DNA from: Cristatella mucedo
Taxonomy: Eukaryota; Bryozoa; Phylactolaemata; Cristatellidae
Direction: 5' to 3'
Length of the DNA stretch: 64,000 nucleotides
NCBI GenBank assembly: GCA_009760855.2
Contig: WPIO01000020.1
Span: 5,527,501-5,591,500 of the forward strand
The notes below the pieces were generated by a model. It did no database searches, was not told the origin of the DNA, and saw nothing but the letters and a program-made list of their open reading frames with translations. Made by a program: the position numbers and the translations under genes. Shown one piece after another: positions 58,838 through 64,000 of the stretch (the first letter of the stretch is position 1; each line of letters starts with the position of its first letter).

Positions 58838-58965
58838 ATAATGATACACTTGATACAGCGCCCTCAGAGAACTCAATCTCTTTCTAGGCACTTTACATTT
58901 GCTGCAAAGGGAAACGCAATTGAATGCTGAATAATACCATGCTTGATAAACAACAAACCAGCCCA
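58838..58965 (-). mobile_element. LINE-B 3' end, inverted
   Basis: TAATAATAATGATACACTTG then ATACAGCGCCCTCAGAGAAC, TCAATCTCTTTCTAGGCAC, TTTACATTTGCTGCAAAGG, followed by GAATGCTGAATAATACC. The terminus is well preserved. Confidence 0.9.
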
Positions 58966-59028
58966 GAATAAATAATTCAATTGACGTCACTCAATTATTT
59001 CTGACATGAATAAAAAGCCGTGATAATT

Positions 59029-59031
<3 letters not shown>

Positions 59032-59097
<66 letters not shown>
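59032..59097. repeat. (TA)n microsatellite
   Basis: About 64 bp of TA repeats. They lie 20-30 bp after a run matching the plus-strand text near 58980. Confidence 0.97.
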
Positions 59098-59099
<2 letters not shown>

Positions 59100-59218
59100 T
59101 TAGAGGATGTCAGTTCTGCTTCCTTATTATTGAAGGTAGCAGTTATGCACCTGTCTGTGAACTCACACTGATGCATTAAGCTCATGTGAGTGTGTTTTTA
59201 TTAGAGGGTGTGGGTCTA

Positions 59219-59226
59219 AGTGTGTG

Positions 59227-59276
<50 letters not shown>

Positions 59277-59328
59277 CGTGCGCGCGGGCGCGTTCGCATG
59301 CGTGTGTGTGAGTGTGTGTGTGTGTGTT

Positions 59329-59376
<48 letters not shown>

Positions 59377-59412
59377 TGTGTCTGTGTCTGTGTCTGTGTC
59401 CGTGTCTGAGTG
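59219..59412. repeat. compound (GT)n / (GTCTGT)n microsatellite
   Basis: GT repeats with GC interruptions (TGCGCGCGCGTGCGTGCG) are followed by a clean GT run and then TGTGTC hexamer steps (about 59374-59405). The Cys-Val or Thr-His open frames on both strands come from the repeat. Confidence 0.97.
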
Positions 59413-59439
59413 TGCTACATGTATGATGTGTGCTGTGTG

Positions 59440-59905
59440 GTAATAATAATAATAATAATGATGATGCTCTTGATAAAGCACCACAGAGAACCCGATCTCT
59501 TTCTAGGCGCTCCTTGCTGCAAAAGAAAACCGGTAGAAAGGTAAGTGCTACCATGCTCGACAAATAACACGAGCAGCAGTTAGCGGTCAGGGGGACGCTC
59601 ACAGCATCAGCATGCAAGTGTGGTTAGTGGCAGCAGGCACAGCTTCAGCACGCATAAGCTTATAAAGAACGAATCGCAGAGACCCACTAAATGCTCTCAT
59701 AAAGAGGTGTTTTTTGTTTCTTTTAAATGTGGAAAAGTCAGGAGATACCACTTCGAAAGTCAGGAGAGAATTCCGGGCTTTGAAAGCATATGAGCTAAAT
59801 GCACGGTATCCAAAGGGTTCGAGGTTTGAACGAGTTACAGGTAAACAGGTAGATTCCGAAAGCGAGTGGTGCGATGCTTGGCCTGGTGGGGACCTTTACT
59901 TGATT
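59440..59905 (-). mobile_element. LINE-B 3' end, inverted, longest inverted copy
   Basis: AATAATAATAATAATGATG, then the terminus (TTGATAAAGCACCACAGAG, CGATCTCTTTCTAGGCGC), 3' UTR repeats, CGAATCGCAGAGACCCAC, and the reverse complement of the C-terminal coding end (TTTAAATGTGGAAAAGTCAG, GCACGGTATCCAAAGGG, GGCCTGGTGGGGACC). It directly abuts the start of LINE-A. Confidence 0.9.
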
Positions 59906-60027
59906 TCTTCGTAATACCTTCGGGTATTCCGCTGCTATCTTCGCTGTGACTATTTATGAGCTGTCCTCGGCTAAGCTACACAAAACAGGACCTGCTTAGC
60001 ATAAGGTGCGATGTCACCATTAGTTGA

Positions 60028-60666
60028 TACCTACCGGCGGGCCTTCTCCGGCGCGTCAGTGAGATTCTTCCTGCATCCTGCGTTCGCCCTATCTACAGCT
60101 CGGCTATCAAACCTACGACTCGTAAGTTTAAAGCACTGAATAGTACTCGTTGCGGTAGTAGCCCACCCACCGTAGCCCAGCATGCTGTGAAACGTCGTCC
60201 GATTGCCGTTACCAAGGTTCAATTCAAATTCGAAGAGCCAGCCGGGCCGGACGCAAACGGTAGAGAATACAAGCCACTTCATCGCCGTCGCCCAGCAGTT
60301 GGACAGCCTCTGAAATTCCGCCTACTAAATGTCCGCTTGCTAAAAACCAAAGTATTACTTATTCGCGATCAGGTGGTCCATGAGAACCGAGATGAATTTC
60401 TGCTTACCGAAACCTGGATGACGCCTTGTTCCAGTAGCTGTATTTCCAAGACCTCTCCACCCGGGTTCTCATCCTCTCAGTCCATGCGTTCTGACAAGGT
60501 TGGTGGCGGGGTTGCAATTGTTGTTCGCGAATCGTTTGGCTATACAATGTGCAGTTTCTCGCATGGGTCATTGTCTGAATCTGTTGCTATCAGGTCTTCA
60601 TCAAAGATAATGCCTCTCACTGTTGTGATATCCGGCCTCCTTCTGGCTGTCCAAACTTGTTTGTAG
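60028..60666 (+). pseudogene. LINE-A endonuclease domain, first part
   Basis: The frame is open from about 60028; the start usually given at 60187 is a GTG. LKFRLLNVRLLKTKVLLIRD, DEFLLTETWMTP, PPGFSSSQSMRSDKVGGGVA and IVVRES are the opening motifs of CR1-type endonucleases: NVRSL, the metal-binding Glu in TETW, and the GGGVAI strand. The frame shifts near 60660 into the next segment. Confidence 0.9.
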
Positions 60667-61031
60667 AAGAGTTTTCAGAGTTCCTCGCAAAAATATCTGT
60701 GTGTGACAGGCCGTTACTGATTGTAGGAGACTTCAATATTCACGTTGACAACCCTGGCAACAGCCAGGTCCGCTCATTTTTTGACTGTCAGGACAATTTT
60801 TGTTTGGCCCATAAGGTTAATCATAGCACCTACGTCGGTGGCCACATTCGAAATCTCGTGATCACTAAGGATGTCCTCCCGACTGACCTTGTGGTGTGCC
60901 CACTGACCCTCTCAGATCATTGTTCGGTTTCGTTTACTGTTCCTGCTCCCTCGTACGTACAGGGCGTCGAATTTGCCAAACGACGTAACTTACAAAGCAT
61001 TGACATGGAAAGTTTTAAAATCTGTTTGTGA
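60657..61031 (+). pseudogene. LINE-A endonuclease domain, second part
   Basis: PLLIVGDFNIHVDNPG (GDFN at about 60726-60737), THNKG-equivalent NHSTYVGGHI, and LTLSDHCSVSF with the catalytic SDH triad member at about 60920. All visible catalytic positions of the exonuclease-endonuclease-phosphatase fold are retained here, in contrast to the LINE-B copy. The next frameshift is near 60990. Confidence 0.9.
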
Positions 61032-61529
61032 TGCAGGTCTTCTTGATCTGCATTCAGACTCGACCGGTAGCCTCGATACCCTCACTGATGCGATAAACAT
61101 GACACTCAGGAGTGCCCTTAACAAGCATGCTCCCGTTCGCTCTATCCGCGTTCAAAGTCGTGGAGATTCCTTTCAATTTAAAAAAAACTCCTAAAAATGC
61201 TCCGGGTTAAGCTCAGGCTTGAACGTCGTTTCAAGAAATCTGGGTCTGATGCAGATCTATTCAATTTCAAAGACTTCTTTCGAGTTTACACCCGAAAGCT
61301 TAGAAAAACCAGTGCTTCTCTTTTCATTAGAAAACTAAATTCCTGCCAGTTGGACACTAAACAGATTTATAAGACAGTAAACCATTTACTGGCCAATGCT
61401 GTGAGGTCTGACTCCCCAGATATTAAGGGCTCAGCCGAAATGTTTTCATCCTTACTAAAAAAATTGTGCACATTCGTGCCTCTATTAGGCCCCCTCCGAC
61501 CAAAGCAGTCGCCGTTCCTCAACCTGTGA
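60973..61529 (+). pseudogene. LINE-A linker region
   Basis: Two frames (60973-61194 and 61197-61529) carry the Arg/Lys-rich connector: RSALNKHAPVRSIRVQSRGD, LRLERRFKKSGSDADL and QIYKTVNHLLANAVRSDSPD. In intact elements this connects endonuclease to RT. A stop (TAA near 61192) and then a frameshift near 61480 disrupt it. Confidence 0.85.
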
Positions 61530-62240
61530 CCTTCCTTAAAAGATTCTCCGACGTTTCAGCAACCAATGTGGCTGCCTTAATAAGATCTAGCAAAAAGAGC
61601 TCGTCTCTTGAAGACCCTATACCTTCATCTCTGTGGTCTTCACTGGCAGACCAACTTAGCCCTGCCATAACCAAGATTTCTAATGCTTCTTTCGGAAAAA
61701 GGGTCGTCCCCAAGTCCTCCCAATCGGCAATCGTTAGACCTATTCTTAAAAAGCCTCGATTAGACACAGAGGTCCTAGCAAACTATTGCCCAGTTTCCCT
61801 TCTTCCGTTCTTATCAGAGATTCTTGAAAAAATTGTTGCTAAGCAGCTGGTTGAACAAAATTAAAATAATGGAATGTCAGAAACATTTCAATCGGGGTTC
61901 AAAAGGCAGCACTCTACTGAAAACTGCTCTCCTTCGTGTTAACAATGGCATTTTTCGTGGCAACGTCGACGGGAATGTCCCTGCCCTAGCTCTGCTAGAT
62001 CTGTCTGCTGCCTTCAACCCCATTGATCACGAGGTTCTGCTTGAACGATTGAGAACAACGATCGGTCTGGCAGACGAAGCACTGGCGTGGTTTAAGTCTT
62101 ACTTGTCTGATCGTGTTAATCCGTGTCGTGTGACGGTCATGTCTCATACACGAGAAGGGTCACCTGTGGAGTCCCTCAAGGGTCTGTACTCGGTCCCTTG
62201 CTGTTCTCCATTTATATATAAACAACCTCTGGGAAAGTGA
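61466..62240 (+). pseudogene. LINE-A RT fingers and first palm motifs
   Basis: SSLEDPIPSSLWSSLADQLS, SAIVRPILKKPRLDTEVLAN, then YCPVSLLPFLSEILEK are RT motifs 0-1 (usually NYRPVSLLPFLSKILEK). A stop after VEQN (61862) splits the frame. Downstream are ALALLDLSAAFNPIDHEVLL and ALAWFKSYLSDRV. The Asp that ends the AAFD word is Asn here. The GVPQGS loop is lost to frameshifts near 62170-62240. Confidence 0.92.
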
Positions 62241-62287
62241 TTAAAGCCCATTGAATAGGATATCACTTCCTTGCTGACGATACTCAG

Positions 62288-62692
62288 TTGCATTCGTCAT
62301 TCAAACCGTCGGAATCTGCTGCAGCAACTGAGAAACTGAATGCTTGCCTTGCCGATATTCGATCCTGGATGTCGGAAAACTCACTGAAATTAAATAATGA
62401 TAAAACCCAACTGCTGCTCATAGGACACCCAAAGCGTGTGGCTGGATTAAAAGGCTTTGCTGTTTTAATAGGTGATGCTATTTCGCGACCATCACCACGT
62501 GCTAGAAATTTAGGTGTCGTGTTCGACAGCTGCCTCAATTTCAAAAGCTTCATTCAGAAGACTGCCTCTACAGCTAGCCATCTCATTCGATCCCTATCCA
62601 AGTTTAGGAGCTATCTCCCGCAGTGGCTTGTAAAAAATTTAACTAGCTCTTTTTCGTTCCGTCTCGGCTTGATTATTGTAATTTCCTTTTAG
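62288..62692 (+). pseudogene. LINE-A RT, post-catalytic segment
   Basis: The catalytic box just upstream reads FLADD (about 62268-62283). The frame then gives FKPSESAAATEKLNACLADI, NNDKTQLLLIGHPKRVAGLK and ARNLGVVFDSCLNFKSFIQK, matching the 43105-43839 copy closely. Confidence 0.92.
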
Positions 62693-62777
62693 CTGGGCTG
62701 CCAATGGCAAGCTATTATGCCACTAAAGCGGACTATGAATATGGCTGCAAGGCTAGTCTTTAAGTCCCAGTGGTTTG

Positions 62778-63467
62778 TAATGTAATGTATCTCCGTCAGT
62801 AACTCCACAAAGTCATAAAGACCATGTGGGTGTTACGCAGGAGAGTTTTGTATAGCGCACTCACAGCCTAAGCGGCTTTCGGTACGCATTCGGTAGCTAA
62901 CAGACTTCGTCTCACGCAACAAAGAGAAAGCGGGAAGCAACGCAGAGTCAGGAGAGCAGTTGAGGTAGTGAGTAGCATAAAAGTAGCAGCTCAGGACCGC
63001 CGAAAAAGATGTGCCACAGTCGGCAGTTGGAGAGTAGATGTCGTTGCGTATGAATTGTGGAAGCGAGTTCCACAGTCTAGGACCTGCAGAGCTAAAGCTT
63101 CTGTCGCCAACTGTCTTTAAGCGGAGGAATGGAACAGCTAATTCATTGTCCACACAGGACCTGAGGGCGCGAACAGGCTGAAACTGATGTAGCAGTTCAG
63201 CTAGGTATGAAGGAGCCAAGCCGTGGCGGGCCTTGTTGGTCAGCGTAAGAACTTTGCTCCGTATCCTTTGCTCAACCGGCAACCATCCTAGCTCTTCCAG
63301 CAAAGGTGACATGTGCTCAACCCGCTGGGACTTGAAGACCAGCCTTGCAGCCATATTCATAGTCCGCTGTAGTGGCATAATAGCTTTCTTTGGTTGCCCA
63401 ACCAAAAGGGAATTACAATTATCAAGCCGAGACAGAACTAAAGAGCTAGTTAAATTTTTTACAAGCT
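62778..63467 (-). mobile_element. LINE-A inserted inside LINE-A
   Basis: It starts on the plus strand with the inverted tail TAATGTAATGTATCTCCG and ends at GTTAAATTTTTTACAAGC. The host element is cut between CAGTGGTTTG (62777) and GAGCACGTG (63471), and a 4-bp TTTG flanks both sides (62774-62777 and 63468-63471), as expected for a target-site duplication. Length is 690 bp, 5'-truncated in the post-RT region. Confidence 0.95.
62833..63405 (-). CDS. LINE-A ORF2 C-terminal region, intact frame
   Basis: The 190-codon frame is uninterrupted to the family stop: MVGQPKKAIMPLQRTMNMAA, RLVFKSQRVEHMSPLLEELG, WLPVEQRIRSKVLTLTNKAR, GDRSFSSAGPRLWNSLPQFI, ending ECAIQNSPA. It keeps the reading frame that the 42.4 kb sister lost by two nonsense changes. 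It is the C-terminal end of an ORF2 whose endonuclease and RT are missing, so it is not a working enzyme. Confidence 0.9.
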   Translation of the reverse strand: MVGQPKKAIMPLQRTMNMAARLVFKSQRVEHMSPLLEELGWLPVEQRIRSKVLTLTNKARHGLAPSYLAELLHQFQPVRALRSCVDNELAVPFLRLKTVGDRSFSSAGPRLWNSLPQFIRNDIYSPTADCGTSFSAVLSCYFYATHYLNCSPDSALLPAFSLLRETKSVSYRMRTESRLGCECAIQNSPA

Positions 63468-63476
63468 TTTGAGCAC

Positions 63477-63956
63477 GTGTCTCCTTTGCTGAAAGAGCTA
63501 CGATGGTTGCTGGTTTATCAAAGGATACAGAGCAAAGTTCTTATGATGACCCTCAAGGCCTGCCACCACTTGACTTCTTCGTACCTAGCTGAACTGCTGC
63601 ATCAGTTTTCGCCTGTTCGCGCCCTTAGGTCCTGTGTGGACAATAAATTAGCTGTCCCATTCCTCTGCTTAAAGACAGTTGGCGACAGAAGCTTGAGCTC
63701 TGCAGGTCCTAGACTGTGGAACTCGCTTCCACAATTCTTATGCAACGACAAATACTCTCCTACTGCCGACTATGGCACACCCTTTTCAGTGGTCCTGAGA
63801 CGCTACTTCTATGCTACTCATTACCTAAACTTTTCTCCTGACTCTGCTATGCTTCCCACTTTCCCTTTGTTGCGTGAGACGAAGTCTGTTGGCTACCGAA
63901 AGCGTACCGAAAGCCGCTTAGGCTGTGAGTTCGCTGTACAAATCTGTTTTGCGTAA
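63477..63956 (+). pseudogene. C-terminal region of the interrupted LINE-A
   Basis: The host copy resumes: SPLLKELRWLLVYQRIQSKV, SYLAELLHQFSPVRALRSCV, GDRSLSSAGPRLWNSLPQFL. The frame is open to the family-position stop, and it continues directly from FKSQW at 62777 once the insertion is ignored. Confidence 0.9.
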
Positions 63957-64000
63957 CAACCACATGGTCTTTATGACTTTGTGGAGTTACAGACGGAGAT

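Larger units (their letters stand above)
59906..64000 (+). mobile_element. LINE-A, near full-length copy, interrupted and running off the window
   Basis: Order of parts: a leader, endonuclease domain (about 60300-60990), linker, RT (61480-62640), C-terminal region (62640-62777, resuming 63468-63956), then 3' UTR to ACAGACGGAGAT at the window edge. A second LINE-A in the opposite orientation is inserted at 62778-63467. Frameshifts near 60660, 60990, 61195, 61480, 61860 and 62215 break the single ORF2-like frame. The 5' boundary is not certain; I set it where the LINE-B text ends. Intact relatives of the CR1/L2 group carry an ORF1 before this, and none is evident here. Confidence 0.93.

Noticed and set aside
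59182-59617. His/Thr-rich and Cys/Val-rich frames
   Set aside because: Come from the GT microsatellite.

Overview
The window looks like nuclear DNA of an invertebrate animal, most likely aquatic; I cannot name the taxon. It is AT-leaning and gene-poor, with long microsatellites and many dead retrotransposons. There is no operon-like packing of genes, and the few plausible host exons are bounded by eukaryotic splice and polyadenylation signals.

Two CR1/L2-like LINE families dominate; I call them LINE-A and LINE-B. LINE-A has a short pentamer 3' tail (ACATT repeats). Its copies lie at about 5.8-6.4, 12.0-12.6, 42.4-43.8, 45.0-45.9, 47.3-49.7, 56.9-57.2 and 59.9-64.0 kb, and a further copy at 62.8-63.5 kb is inserted inside the last one. 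LINE-B ends in ATT repeats. Its largest copy spans 38.9-41.9 kb, and more than ten smaller pieces are scattered on both strands. Every copy I can read is frameshifted, truncated or interrupted. The 42.4 kb and 62.8 kb LINE-A copies are nearly the same sequence and must be young.

Two tRNA-derived SINE families accompany them. SINE-1 (6.6, 7.3 and 21.8 kb) ends in a tail that closely matches the 3' end of LINE-B, which suggests it borrowed the LINE-B machinery. SINE-2 has seven copies with a tRNA-like head and a separate conserved body; one copy sits inside a LINE-A.

Candidate host coding sequence is limited. It comprises a well-supported 3' exon on the minus strand (9522-10531), a RING-finger exon (50926-51115), a short terminal exon (55816-56002), an exon-like segment with two strong donor sites (32174-32277), and weaker open frames near 16.0 and 53.0 kb.

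Other structures are a repeat present in both orientations at 4.6-8.3 kb, a worn tandem repeat at 25.7-27.1 kb, a perfect 19-bp-arm palindrome at 33.0 kb, a GC-rich stem-loop at 21.2 kb, and a GC-rich block at 49.8-50.2 kb with E2F-like motifs or LTR character. The remaining stretches show nothing I can recognise.
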